A DNA stretch of 64,000 bases. Origin: Spodoptera frugiperda. Taxonomy: Eukaryota; Arthropoda; Insecta; Lepidoptera; Noctuidae. The stretch spans positions 8,907,774 through 8,971,773 of the forward strand of contig NC_064219.1 in assembly GCF_023101765.2 (NCBI RefSeq), in the 5' to 3' direction. The translations under genes were made by a program, and so were the position numbers. Positions 48,304 to 59,904 of this stretch are shown here, piece by piece. The notes beneath the pieces are model-generated. The model made no database searches. It was not told the DNA's origin and saw only the letters and a list, made by a program, of their open reading frames with translations. How positions within the stretch are numbered: the first letter of the stretch is position 1; the number at the start of each line of letters is the position of its first letter.

Positions 48304-48682
48304 TTTATAAAGTTTGATCCTCAATTACATGGGAAATATGACAAACTAAACTGAAAAATTGGTCTCCTCTTCCAGTGAACGATTTTATGTATTCACCTAT
48401 GTATTAAAATGACAGGTTCCAGCAACGTAGCTGACAATGCTGGCTGTAATGGATAATAGATTACATCCTGGTATATAAAACTACACGCCTCGTTACCTCT
48501 AAGTCTATTCCTTAGAAAAACCTTACAACGGCTATAAAATAAGAAATAGCTTGTCCATTATTTTCACCTGTCCGTCCCTTTCCTAAATGTCAAAACTTGA
48601 TGATAATATTTATTTTATAGCCTTTAAGAATATATTTATTTATCAATTAGTTGACTATGCAAACTTTGTTACGCTTTTCTCA

Positions 48683-48792
48683 CCCTTTAAGACTTCCCTG
48701 GACAATATTAGCCAAATCGGTTCCGCCGTTTTCGAGTTTTAGCGTGACTAAGCAACAATAATTTATTTTTTATATGTTGTATAGATTAGAAA
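48683..48792 (+). repeat. Repeat similar to G-type tails
   Basis: AAATCGGTTCCGCCGTTTTC, GAGTTTTAGCGTGACTAAGC and AATTTATTTTTTATATGTTG, a familiar lepidopteran retroposon 3' end. Partial. Confidence 0.5.
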
Positions 48793-48899
48793 ATATAGCC
48801 TTATTAACATACATTAAACATACACTTTCCATTCATTAGTTATAGAAATTCTCAAGAGAAATAGATTCTTAAAACCCTCTTAAGGCGGTTAAAGAGTTA

Positions 48900-49871
48900 G
48901 GGAAAGTGGGGTAAACGCGAACGCGGGGTAAACCCGAACCCAATAGTTTTAATATGTTAGAAAGATATAGCCGTATATCACTCGCCGGTAACTCAGAGAT
49001 CACGCCACCACCAGCGCCAGTCAACGACACGGGAGACGCGGACGCACGTACTTTCCAAGGTATGTCAATTTTAATATTTTCAATGTTTTCGATGTAAGTT
49101 TTTGATAAATTGAACTTGGTGTAGCTTTATTTCTATTGAGAATAGTTATTTAACCTTTACATTGTGGGAAACTTACATACTAAACCATTCAAATGACAGT
49201 GACGCATTTGGTAAAAGTTTTATAAATTAAAATATTTTTTCCATTTTATTTTTTTCGACCCGATGGGGTAAAGGCGAACGCTGCATGTCGGGTAATCTCG
49301 AACGTTCGGCATTACTCCTCTCGCCTTTTTTCGTTAGTTCCCTGTTCATATTTTTTTTCCAACTAGCCACTGGTAAATAGGGTATAGTGTTTTCCAGTCT
49401 ATGTTGATTTCTTTGTGGCACTAAATTATGTTGTCGGATGATTTTGATAATGCTAAACATCAAATAAATTATTTCAGATGCCCCGCAATTATAAAAGAAA
49501 AACTGAAACTAAATACCGTTTAGAGGATCTCAAAAAGGCTATAGTCGATGTTCAAACCAAGAAACTCAGCATTGGCAGAGCAACAAATACTTGTGTTCCA
49601 AAAACTGTAATTTACATTAGTAATGTTAGTACGTGATTACCCCACTTGGTGTTCGGCTTTACCCGACATCAGTTGGGTAAAACCGAACACGAAGGGTTTT
49701 GTTTTTCGGTCATTTTCTTATATTTTATTAAAAAAAATAATGATGTTGTTTAGTAATATGTTAGCTAGATAAGTAAAGTTTATAATTTAATAATTAAAGA
49801 AACTCTGTGATTTGATTCCACTGTTTTATTTATATTTTCCCTTAGGTGTTCGTGTTTCCCCCACTTTCCCC
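48900..49871 (+). mobile_element. Pogo-type DNA transposon derivative with spliced gene remnant
   Basis: A 972-bp element bounded by TA dinucleotides (48898-48899, 49872-49873). Its inverted ends are GGGAAAGTGGGGTAAAC on the left and the complement of a nearly identical GGGGAAAGTGGGGGAAAC on the right. Seven copies of a 15-bp word close to GGGTAAANNCGAAC lie inside: four forward at or near the left part (48908, 48925, 49265, 49289), one forward at 49674, and two reversed (49651, 49848). The centre encodes a short psq-like helix-turn-helix start. The rest of a transposase (DDE catalytic domain) is absent, so the copy is non-autonomous. Confidence 0.85.
49478..49636 (+). CDS. Truncated psq-type HTH (pogo transposase N-terminus)
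   Basis: A 52-codon frame beginning MPRNYKRKTE, then YRLEDLKKAI...KLSIGRA and VPKT. This is the start pattern of pogo/psq DNA-binding domains (basic MPR.YKRK leader, EDL..AI helix, SI..A helix, VP.S/T turn). It stops after VST, before a full domain or any catalytic region. The ATG follows directly on a splice-acceptor-like ATTTCAG (ending 49477). A donor-like AAG/GTATGT occurs at 49059/49060, so the original gene probably had a 418-bp intron (49060-49477) after a 5' untranslated exon. Whether it is expressed is unknown. It lies inside the 972-bp pogo-type element. Confidence 0.6.
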   Translation: MPRNYKRKTETKYRLEDLKKAIVDVQTKKLSIGRATNTCVPKTVIYISNVST

Positions 49872-50006
49872 TAATGAAAGCATACTTCCTTGAACACAGG
49901 TACCATAAACTTCACACCTTTTCATTCTTAGAAGAAGATTGCAAACTTATTGTATAAAACAGCAACTTATCGCTGATTATTTTTTAAACTGAAAATATGA
50001 TATGAA

Positions 50007-50292
50007 GTGTGGGAGCCAGGCTCGACCGGAGTGTTACCACGGCCTCACAGAAAACCGACGTGAAACAACGCTTGCGTGGATGTTTCCTTGTGTAAGTGAA
50101 GTTACCGGAGGTCCAATTACCCCTCTTCCCAATCTTCCTAATCCCCGATTCCCCAATAACCCTTAAATTCCTAACCCCCAAAAGGCCGGCAACGTACTTG
50201 TAACGCCTCTGATGTTTCGGGTGTCCATGGGCGGCGGCAATTGCTTACCATCAGGTGATCCGTCTACTCATTTACCGGCTTATACCATTAAA
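50007..50292 (+). mobile_element. Repeat C, nearly full A-tailed copy
   Basis: Begins GTGGGAGCCAGGCTCGACCG, passes through ACGGCCTCACAGAAAACCGA, AACCCCCAAAAGGCCGGCAA and GGGTGTCCATGGGCGGCGGC, and ends TTGCTTACCATCAGGTGATC plus an A-rich tail. The A tail and strand-consistent truncation suggest a SINE-like retroposon. A Helitron origin was considered. It is a very common lepidopteran repeat. Its 3' end resembles the LINE D tail. Confidence 0.75.
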
Positions 50293-51127
50293 AAAATATT
50301 CTTTAAAAACTTTGGACATGAAAAATATTAGTAGCTACTAATTTTTAAATAGCAAATCTAATTAATGTAGGTATGTACCTACTTTGCCTTGATCGAATCA
50401 AAGGTACCATTACCATATATTCAATTATGTATAGTAATCATTGGACTAACGAGCTTGTCAAACTACACATTTATAGCTATAAGTAAAAATAAACGGTTTT
50501 CAAAGTCAAGTCGTAATAAATATAGCGAATGTGGAATAATTGAAACTATACCAATAAAATATAATAAAACCAAAATGTTTGTTTGTTCTCTCAATTGACC
50601 AAATAACTAAAAACAGAGCAGTTGATTTTGTATTTATTTTTGTCAACTTAAAAGTTCGATTCTTTAGAAAGGTTATAAGTTTCGGATAATTCCAGACATA
50701 TAAAACCGCGTGCAACAGCTAGTTTGAACATGACATTAAAATTCATAGTTCGAACATGTTGTGAACAAGTAGTTAATTGCCGTTGCATTTATAATTTTTC
50801 AATTTTCATATTCATATTAAGTAATTAATTAGAATTCCTCCGTGGGCGAAGTTCTTGAGAGGCAGGTCTTCAATGGTACCGTTGCGTTGTTCTAAAAATA
50901 TGATTGCAATTACCTTACTCCGTAATTAGTAACTTTCATAGTTCTATGTATGAACACAACTAGATTTTTGCCCGTAACTTTGAATAAAAATCCCATTTTC
51001 CGAACAAATTTAGATTCTGTTATGGGAATCTTTCTTTTTCTTTTCAAAGTTTCAGCTTTGTATTATCATTGGTGTCGGCTTCCTCTGGTATCTCAGTTAG
51101 TAACGGACTTTAAAGTATACTGAACTT

Positions 51128-51280
51128 CATCATCATCATATCTGCCACAAGACGTCCACTGCTGAACATAGGCCTCCCCCAATGATTTCCAGATAGGTCG
51201 GTTGGAAGTGACCGGCATCCAGGGGCTCCTTGCGACCTTAATCAGGCCGGTTATCCACCTTGTAGGTGGACGTCCTACGC
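51128..51280 (-). repeat. LINE E 3' end, longest copy
   Basis: Minus strand reads SVGRPPTRWITGLIKVARSP, then WKSLGEAYVQQWTSCG and a GATGATGATGA tail. The GRPPTRW motif is typical of the end of endonuclease/reverse-transcriptase ORFs of RTE-like LINEs. Truncated upstream. Confidence 0.88.
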
Positions 51281-51355
51281 TGAATACTGAACTTAACATA
51301 TTAAAATTAGCAAAATATGTATGGGCCTTTGTGGTTCACAAAAATGCTTCTTTAA

Positions 51356-51442
51356 GTCTTTGACTGCCAATAGAAAACTGTTGAAGGCAAATCCTCCGCT
51401 AACGTCGGTCATCGGTGACCACCACGGCGTTCAATGTGTTAT
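51356..51442 (+). repeat. Repeat F fragment
   Basis: CTTTGACTGCCAATAGAAAA, CTGTTGAAGGC, CGCTAACGTCGGTCATCGG and CGGCGTTCAATGTGTTA. Better preserved than the copy at 43725. Confidence 0.65.
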
Positions 51443-53697
51443 ATTCCTCGAAAGGGAGATTTAATAGGTATCGTTGATGGTAACAGCTGGAAGCTAAAAC
51501 CTTAACCGCGCACTCACAAGTTGCACTTAAAATTAAACGAAGCCGTAAACGTCTTCATAAAATATGTTAAATCTAAACGTATATGTTTTGAAGACAGCAA
51601 ACATTACCTGCGCTTTTAGAACCCTAACGGTTCTTTCAATAAACTAATTTCACAGAACCCGATCTAGGTTTATAGACAGCTTGCTTGCAGCGGTCCAGTT
51701 AACCGATCAATCCTTGCTGTATGCAATAAAATGAAGTAAACGCGAGTCTGTTTGGATGTATGTGGGTAATATCTAAACAGCGGAACCAGTTTTGGTAAAA
51801 TTTGCCTTAAAGATAGATATAGGATATAGGAGAAACATGGGTAGGATGGACAATTTTCCATTACCAATAATATTATTAACACACAGAATGGTGAATAAAT
51901 CGCGTTCAGTTCGGGTTACCGGTGGTTTAACGTACCTTATTTAATTCGAATTAAACTGTGTGTGGGAGCTGGTAAATACGGCATTACGTTACACTGGCCA
52001 CCGTGTATTTACATATGTTTACAGATATCGTGACTTACTGATGGCCTTACAGTCTCCATTCGTGCGTCGTGCTTAGAAAGACCAAGTTTTAAACTGACTC
52101 CATGCCTTTCCTCCGCTTTCCCTTGTAAATATTTCATAGGACTTCCGATAAACCGTAGTCAAATAAGTTAGTAGAAAATTTTCTTTGCACCACATTTAAA
52201 ACGAAATGTAAACGGGAACCCCGGTCCACGATCGAGTTTTCATTAAAATATTTCTTTTTCAATTTGTTCCTAACTCGGCACAGCGTGAGAGTAATGCAAC
52301 ACACGATTTTTAATTTACTCCCCGTCTTTCATTTTGTTGCTACAGAAAATTGCACCGAGTCCTTTGTTTACTAAAATCGATTGTAGTAACCACTCGATTA
52401 CTCGGTTTCGCACGGAGCAGGCGTCCCTTGTCGCGCGACGGGAAGGCGGCCGCGGGACTTAATTAAAATCGCGCCGGGTCGCGGCCGCGTGCGACCGAAA
52501 TAATGTCGTGAATACGTACCTACACTTATATCGTACAGCTTGACTGTGCGTCATTGCTTGAATATTTTCCTTTTGGAAATCTGATAACAAAAATGCAAGT
52601 TGGCGTTGTAAAGTGAAAAAACGCTTGGTTTCTGAAAAAATCTTATCGACCTTACTCCCTGATTTATCAGATACTTAGCTCTTGGCTTTTGGGAAACTTG
52701 TCGAAAAGAAGTTAAGCATAGATCCCTCGTTTCTTAAATTTTTTTCAAACGCTTTTACTCCTAAGAAAAACAAAAATTGAAACTACGAAAGAAGCAAACT
52801 TGAAGATCAACTACGCGCTCACAACAAATACCTATCAAATCAAAGTGTACAAACAGTATCCAGTGAGTCCACCAGCTACGATGGAAAATGTTGAACACAT
52901 CAGCTCCGATTAACGTCCAAAGCACGTGCAACTTTATACTTAATCTTCGCAACGAACTTTATTACTTACGACACGAGTAGGACGAAGAACATTGCGATTA
53001 ATCGCTCGTGACTAGTCAACGTTTAATCTGTGACATGCCATATTGCGCGCCCGGTCTTATAATCGCGCGTTTTTTTGTCGCCAGTTCATAATTTGTGGAG
53101 TTGATTTTTAATGGCGATTACCGGTTTCTTTTATTAGTCAGGGTTGTTAATACATAATGCTTTTGTTTGAAATCGGAGAAGACTATGAATATGTTTATTA
53201 TACAGTATGTTTTAGTGGTAATATGTGATATGAATTAGATGAAGTTACGATTACAACAATATGCTGAAAGCATGGGGGATATTTCTAAAGACAAATAGTA
53301 AAATAATTTAATGGGCAAGAGGTTGGATTGAGCTTGCACACTTCGTTTAAAATTTAGACGAATTCAATTCGACAAAAATTAGGAGACCCCACCCCTATTT
53401 TCTCGTATTTTCTTTTCAATATCCGTCATCTTACCCTCTCGCACCTCGTTGCAATTTACCTCGTGTCTTTAACCACTTTCCTCTAATTACCTCGACCTAT
53501 AAGGGTTTCTATATAAATATGGAGCTATTGGAAGACTTCCACTTTCCTTTGTCTTTAATTTAGATGAGGTAGGCAGCGAAAATGAATGCGCGGGTAGTAG
53601 CAATAGGTATTTATTAGATTCAGAAATAATGATCAAAATGATGACGATTTGCTTCATACAACGACCCTAAAACAGGCTATAGGGGAAAAGGTATTCT

Positions 53698-53864
53698 GAT
53701 CCGGAGCTGCGGACTGCCTAGCGGGTTTGCCGGGGCTCCGGCTCAAAAGCAGGAGTAGGAACGGGGTGGTTTTTAGTCAGTAAGAGTCTGACACCTGACC
53801 TCTCACCTGGCCTAAGGCGGGAGAACTGATTGGGTGATTTTCCCCCATCAAAAAAAAAAAAAAA
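53698..53864 (+). mobile_element. SINE A, full copy with A tail
   Basis: GATCCGGAGCTGCGGACTGC head, full body, and a poly(A) tail of about 15 at 53850-53864. The target duplication is AGGGGAAAAGGTATT (53681-53695) against AGGGGAAAAGTATT (53864-53877). The best preserved member of the family in this window. Confidence 0.92.
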
Positions 53865-53877
53865 GGGGAAAAGTATT

Positions 53878-56800
53878 GGGATATACCTTAAATACGAAAC
53901 TAGGTAATTTTTCACATACAAGTTGGTTAGTATCCTTAACTCGTGACCCCTTTTCTGCCTCAAAACACAACACGGCTTTATTTGAAAACTGCACTGCAAA
54001 CCCGTCGATAGCAACACGAATATCAACAAAAAGAATTACACGTCGAATATCAAAAAGATCATAAAATCTTTTACAACTTGCAACGGCTAACGTGTTTGAG
54101 TGATCGAAAGTATACGCGGAACAATCGGGTCTCCGTAGTGGATGCTGAGTTTCCTCATTACGGGGAGAATTCCAGGCTGGCCGGCCATAAACCTTGGTCC
54201 TAGCAGCCGAATGTAAAATGGGACGTTTTATATAGACGGCTCTTTGATGGCCTTTTAAACGGCGAAGCGTAGCTGTACATAGCTGTATGTTGAGTACGAC
54301 GGGTCCCTGACTATTTATGACATTTTAATATTAATGCAGTGAGGTTTTTGTTTCTTTTTGTTGTTGCGTGGTGGATAGTGAATATTAACTGCTGATATTG
54401 AATGTCATATTATTCTTGTTAAAGAGGTTCTTAATCTTAATCTGAATAAATTCATCCAATCAGTATCTTTATCAATTATATAGTTGAACCCTATATTTTT
54501 TTGCACGGTAATATTGTTTGTGACCATTTCTATAGCATCCAATCAACGCTTCAGCTATCATGTTACAGGATTATCTCTGTGTCCAAGCGCATCAACGTCA
54601 ACGGTCTTTCTCTCTAATTGTCCTGATGGATCCACAAAACGACTGATCTAGATTCCCACGTGAAATTGATTTAAGGCATAGGATTAATCCATTGCCTGCT
54701 ATAGCTAAACCGATTCTGATTAATACCAAGAACAGCCAGAATTGGATGAAGCATTGAAGCTACTGTTTGAGCTTATGTGCATCAGTATTATGTCATGTGA
54801 CAGCTGACAGGTGATCCTAATGAAATCAATTGATGTGCTTTGAGAAATTGAATGATAGTAGTGCATCTCCATGATTTTGTATAAATAATAATTATAACTG
54901 TTTTTATAGGTGATGAGTAAGTTGTGTGTTTTTTTGCCTCTTTATTTTAAGCTGAACGTCAGTACTGTAGTTCTATACTAGTTGTACTGTGTACATATAG
55001 AAGAGTATTAGGTACACATATACATACAGATATAGCGAGTTCGTTGGTGTCAGTGCATCGTGTTTTTATGACTTCATCGCCGACCCCAGTACGCGCTGTC
55101 CTTTCTTAATTACGGCCTTCACTGGGAGGAGGGCGTGAACTTGTCGTTTAGGGGGTAAGCAGACTTCGTAAACATGTGATTATACTTTCAGGGACGGTAA
55201 GGCTATTTTAATGTTGCAAATGTTGAAAGGTCTTTCATATTTATGGTAGTGACGTCATGATCCAGACAAAACTATCGAGAGCGCCCCAAATAAATTAGTC
55301 TCTTAGGTAATTGAATATACAACGAGCTCTAAGTAGTTATTAATTATAGGCATCGGCATCTCGTTTTAAAATTCATAAATATTTTCATAGTCATTTAGCA
55401 CCATTACTCAAAATAACCGATGTTTATGTATTGACAAGATTCCACTCAAGCCCCGAGGCGGACAAACATCAGTGTGTTCTTAAGAGCAGCGACGATGTTT
55501 ACCAAGCTGTCTATTATAATACCTACCCAATATCCAGAGGAGCGCCTCGCGTGTTTTCCTTCAAACTTCAATTATTCGTGCGCCAGCCGATACGTCAGCC
55601 GGCGATCACTCCCACGCGACACGTTTCGGCCCCTCTGTTGTGCTTTACCTGCCAAACTAAACAAACGCGAGGGGGGCAAGAAGGGAGGCGTCCGCGCCTT
55701 ATCGAACCGCGACCCCGCGGCAACCGCAGCCAGCCTGGTGACGACGTACCTACTTGCCCGTACTTGTACGTTTAGTCTCTACTCAAGAACGTTCCCCAAA
55801 TTTCCGACGCCGACCTCCGTCAATAGCGACAAGTTACAGATCTGGTGGCGAGCGGTCGAAGTCATAGCACGCAGCGAAACTTTACCGGCTCGCGGTGTTT
55901 GGCTCCGGCGGCACACCGCCGGGCACAGTCGTCACCTCACGCGCAGATAAGGTCACCTCGCACGTGTGCGCTGTTAGTGCGCGCACTGCGCTGCGGAACG
56001 ATTAAATCTAATAAAAAACGAGCGCTGACCGGCCAGCTTGACCGCACCGGCCCGCAGCGATAACAAACAGAATTCTGTAAAAAACCACTCGACGCGACCG
56101 AATCGATGACCGAAGCTTTATTTCAACTTTATCGTTTTTGCGTCGTCCATAACTTGGCACCCTCTATGTTCGCCGAAAGCCAGTAAGTATGTAAATTACG
56201 GTCGCGAACGCCGGTCCTCGGGTGCCCACTTATCTATTCAAATTCGGCTCTGGGTGCGGGGTTGCGTCGCCGGCCCACGCTAATCAAAATCCGATCAGCC
56301 ATTAAGTCCTCTCGCTATCTGCGCTTAGTTTACGAGCTAGAGGGGGGAGGCGTCACGAGGGCGGTGCGGGCAGGGGGGTAGCGCCGTGATCACTTATTTA
56401 TGTGGCGGGGGCTCGCTCGGCGACTGAAAAACTACCCTCGCGTCGTCGGAGCGGCGGCGGCGAGGCAGCGAGGCACGCGAGATGCGCGCCCATAAACCCG
56501 ACGCGGCTTTGTAATCAACCGTGCCGCGCTTTTTATGAGTCCGCCTTTTGCAGTCACTGCTCGGGATAAATTTAACCAGCTATCTGATATTGAGGAGACG
56601 TATAAACTTTTATTCTTATCTACCAGCGCTTTCCACACGACACGGCTTTTATGTGCATTGCCATCGTAGCGCACGTTAGTTTTGTCCTGAAAGCTCGATT
56701 TATTATGGAGATATTTCAGTAGTTTTAGCATAGATTCGAAAAAAAATCTCATATTAAGAGGAACAAAAATGTGGACGTCATAGAACTTTTTACGGTAGGT

Positions 56801-58090
56801 CCTCTCGCCTCGTCAATTCTGAAATTCTGCAAAGTTGGCAGCGATTTTCCGAGAATATTTTGCACTTAAACCTTTTTGAGGCTCTTTGCAGTGTTCTCCC
56901 TGACTGTACCTAGAACAGCGTAATCGTAATGGCCGAGGCTCCTTCAGTTCATTAAGAATTTTTAAATATTTCGCGGCTTTTAAAATGTATAAATGAAGTT
57001 TAATTAGTGCATCCATTTTGTTGGGCTGCTTCGTTGAAAACACGACTTGGAACCATAAGGTCTAGTTTTAGTTGGTCAACCTCTCTCAGGTCAAAACTGC
57101 CTTGGTAATTATAAGATGATTAGTGCTAGTCAAATAAAATAACACTAAAAAGTAGATTGACTTAACTTTACGGCAAATTACATGCCACCTATGTCAAGCT
57201 CTGGCACTGAATTATCTATTCTATTCACTTTGTCTCTTCTATTCTATTCTGTTCTATTCGGTTAGCGGTTATGCTGATGTTTTATAGTACCATTTCATAT
57301 AACCAGTGCTGTGCGGGTAGTTTATGGTGAAGTCGCCTGTAACTCAGTGTTGTGTGGGCAGAGACCCGTTATCATTCGGTTGACAGCGAGACGGATCGCG
57401 GATATTTTTGTTGTCGCGTAGGTTTCGGGTTTGGACACGTTACAGAGGAGAGCGGGTGGTCGTAAATGGAGTCCTGTTGACATATTTATCGATGTTTTTA
57501 TTATTTGTGGTTTGAAGAGGATGGAATTGCTTAAAAGTTGGAAATAGAGATCCTAATTTCTTTTGGTTTTTGTGTTTAGAAATCTATGAAAAATGCTGGT
57601 TGTGAATACTCCGCTGTTGCCATTTTGGGTTTTTCTGGTTACGTTCATATTTTTCTTAAACGGTACTTTCCAATATTACCATTACCTAATTCATCAGTAA
57701 TTGTTCTTGAATATCTCAAAGACGTTCTTTCAGTCACAACAAGTATTCCTTTTTAAAGAAAATAAAATTTGAATTATTCAGCTAGCTACTACTACCAGGT
57801 ACATATTTCGTCCTCGCCTTATCCACTATGTCCTAAGCCTCAGTAAGTACGGTGTAGGCAAGCCAATATCTGATATTATCGTATTTTTAGCGAGATCGAT
57901 GGGATCCCGGCCACCTGTGGTTTCACAAGTTCCTCACTTTGATTAGCTACGAGCCACTGCCTCTGTATCCACGTTCTTCATACTTTTTACATCGTGTGAG
58001 ATGGAGTTTTCAAGTTCTTTTTCGTTTATGAAAATTAATGTATAAAAACTAATAAATTAAAAATTAATTGTGTTTCCTGATGGGTATAAC
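53878..58090. other. Gene-free stretch with the largest GC-rich block
   Basis: Unique-looking DNA around the 55.44-56.52 kb block, with a CRE palindrome at 55250. No transposon or gene recognised outside the flanking SINE and LINE copies. Confidence 0.5.
55440..56520. promoter_or_regulatory. Largest GC-rich block (~1.1 kb)
   Basis: Alternating CpG-rich segments and AT-rich words such as CGCTAATCAAAATCCGATCA near 56280, with a CTCACGCGC word at 55936. Open frames of 158, 114 and 106 residues overlap here on both strands without recognisable domains. Candidate regulatory domain or an unannotated promoter. Confidence 0.3.
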
Positions 58091-58216
58091 CTGGGTGTCT
58101 TCAAAGCCCGAGTGAATAGGTTGCTTATGTGCAGACGTGCTCCATCGTAGGCCGCATTGCCACTTACCACCAGGCGAGATAGTGGCCAAACGTCGACCCA
58201 TTAAATGTAAAAAAAA
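58091..58216 (+). repeat. LINE D-type A-tailed 3' end, longest copy
   Basis: CTGGGTGTCTTCAAAGCCCG, GTGAATAGGTTGCTTATGTG, then CACTTACCACCAGGCGAGAT and an A run. Same order as the inverted copy at 60318. Confidence 0.75.
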
Positions 58217-58259
58217 TTGTCCAATTTTAGGTTCGGAACTATTATTTCATACTAACGCC

Positions 58260-58354
58260 GCTGGATGCAGGTCGCTTCCAAACGGCCTATCTGGAAGTCA
58301 TTGGGGGAGGCCTATGTTCAGCAGTGGACGTCTTGTGGCTGATATGGTGATGAT
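58260..58354 (+). repeat. LINE E 3' end
   Basis: Plus strand reads RWMQVASKRPIWKSLGEAY and QQWTSCG, then a stop and a GATGAT-like tail. It lies 45 bp after a LINE D tail in the same orientation. Confidence 0.87.
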
Positions 58355-59317
58355 TTCATACTAAGAACTTGTTAACTGTAAACAAAACAATTTTATTAGA
58401 TTTGCTTGATGTAGCCAATATCTGAGCAAGCAATAATAAGGATATTTTATAATATGTATTCAAATAAATACAAAAACGGCACATGTGTTTTCGAAATACT
58501 CTTCAATATCAAATAATTCTACAATGAAAAAAAATCTTATACCTAAGTTATGGAACTTCACTTTTAAGAACTTAATAAATGATTTTTATCCCTCAAAGGA
58601 CTTAAAAGAATGGCGGTGACGACCCGGTGATTTCGGAAATTAACAATCCCTAACTAATGTTTTAAACGAAATGAGTGTCAGTTTATTTGTTACGCGTTAA
58701 CGCCTAAATGGCTGACCCAGTTTTGATACACTCATATAGAGAAGATAATTTCCATGTAAATTGTAAAAAGGTCTTTAGAAATGTCAAAGTAGAATTACTT
58801 TAAGATAGTGCGGAAATCACTGTTCCATCTAAAGTACTGGGAGTAGTACTATGTTCTAAAACCTAGAATCGAATTGAGCTTAAAACGTGAGATACATACA
58901 TACAGGATTTTTTTTTTTATTTGCTGGTTGTATTTATTGCTTGTTTAGTTAACAAGATTTATTTTGTCACAAGTAACGTCGCGGTCAAAACCTAGTACAC
59001 AATAAATCGTCATCAGCGTTTTCCTTATAGAGGTGCATTCAACTCTGGCGTCTTTCATTTGTTAGTGAAGAACGATACAATCATTAGCGAGGTGCGCCGG
59101 CGTCGGGTCGAGCGATAGACTTATTTTTGAGTGCAGTATTATGTCGCAGTGGCTTGGCGATTATTTATCAGCCGGTTTTTATTAAATTTGTACAATGCGA
59201 TTTCTAGCACTTTCCATTTCTAAAATTGGGAAGGAAGAGTATATCTATGTTTGTTAGTTTTTAAAGGGGTTGTAGGCATTATCTATTTGTCTCGTTAGGG
59301 ATGTGCCGTAAGAGGCG

Positions 59318-59461
59318 TTGCACCATGGGGGATCCGGAGCAGGTCTACTAAGAGGACTGAAAGGTGCAGAGCGTGGCCACCAAGGTGGTTTTAGTGATTC
59401 CCTAGTCTTTTATCCACAAAAAAGATAGGTGCATTTAGGTTTCCCCGTCATCAAAAAAAAA
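59318..59461 (+). repeat. Diverged SINE A-like element with A tail
   Basis: Contains GGGGGATCCGGAGCAGG, GGTGGTTTTAGTGATTCCC, TTTCCCCGTCATC and a final A run, in the same order as SINE A but with a different middle. Probably a related SINE subfamily. Confidence 0.5.
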
Positions 59462-59582
59462 GGTATTGACTGTTTAGACAAGGAAGTCAATGTCATGATT
59501 TATCAGGAAGCTAAAACTTTGTTCATTGATAGTTCCTATTTATGATTGTTTGATGACCTATTCAAGGTCGCACGGAGGCACT

Positions 59583-59632
59583 AGGTACAAGTCGCTTCCA
59601 ACCAGCCGATCTGGAAATAATTGGAGGACGCT
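59583..59632 (+). repeat. LINE E fragment, left half of a split copy
   Basis: CAAGTCGCTTCCAACCAGCC and TCTGGAAATAATTGGAGGA match LINE E up to the point where repeat C begins. The right half appears at 59905-59932. Confidence 0.7.
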
Positions 59633-59904
59633 TATTTTTTATGTGTATAGGCCGGTAAACGAGCAGACAAGTTATCTGATGGTAAGCAATCGCCACCGCC
59701 CGAAACACTAGAGCAGTACAAGAGCGTAGCCGGCCTTTTGGGATTAGAAATTTAAAAGTTGTCGAGGAATCGGGGATGGGAATGGGAAAGATGGGGAAGG
59801 GGGATAATTGGTCCTCCAGTAACCTCACTCACACAACGAAACACAACGCAAGCGTTGTTTCACGTCGGTGAGGCCGCGGTATCACTCCGGTCGAACCGGC
59901 TAGT
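59633..59904 (-). mobile_element. Repeat C, nearly full, inserted into LINE E
   Basis: Read on the minus strand it runs from CCGGTTCGACCGGAGTGATA through CAAAAGGCCGGCTACGC to TTGCTTACCATCAGATAACT and an A run (complement of 59635-59640). LINE E sequence lies on both sides, in the same orientation, so it probably interrupted that copy. Confidence 0.75.

Noticed and set aside
55474..55950. 158-codon frame in the 1.1-kb GC-rich block
   Set aside because: A second frame of 114 codons overlaps it and a minus-strand frame lies nearby. No recognisable domain, so composition is the simpler explanation.
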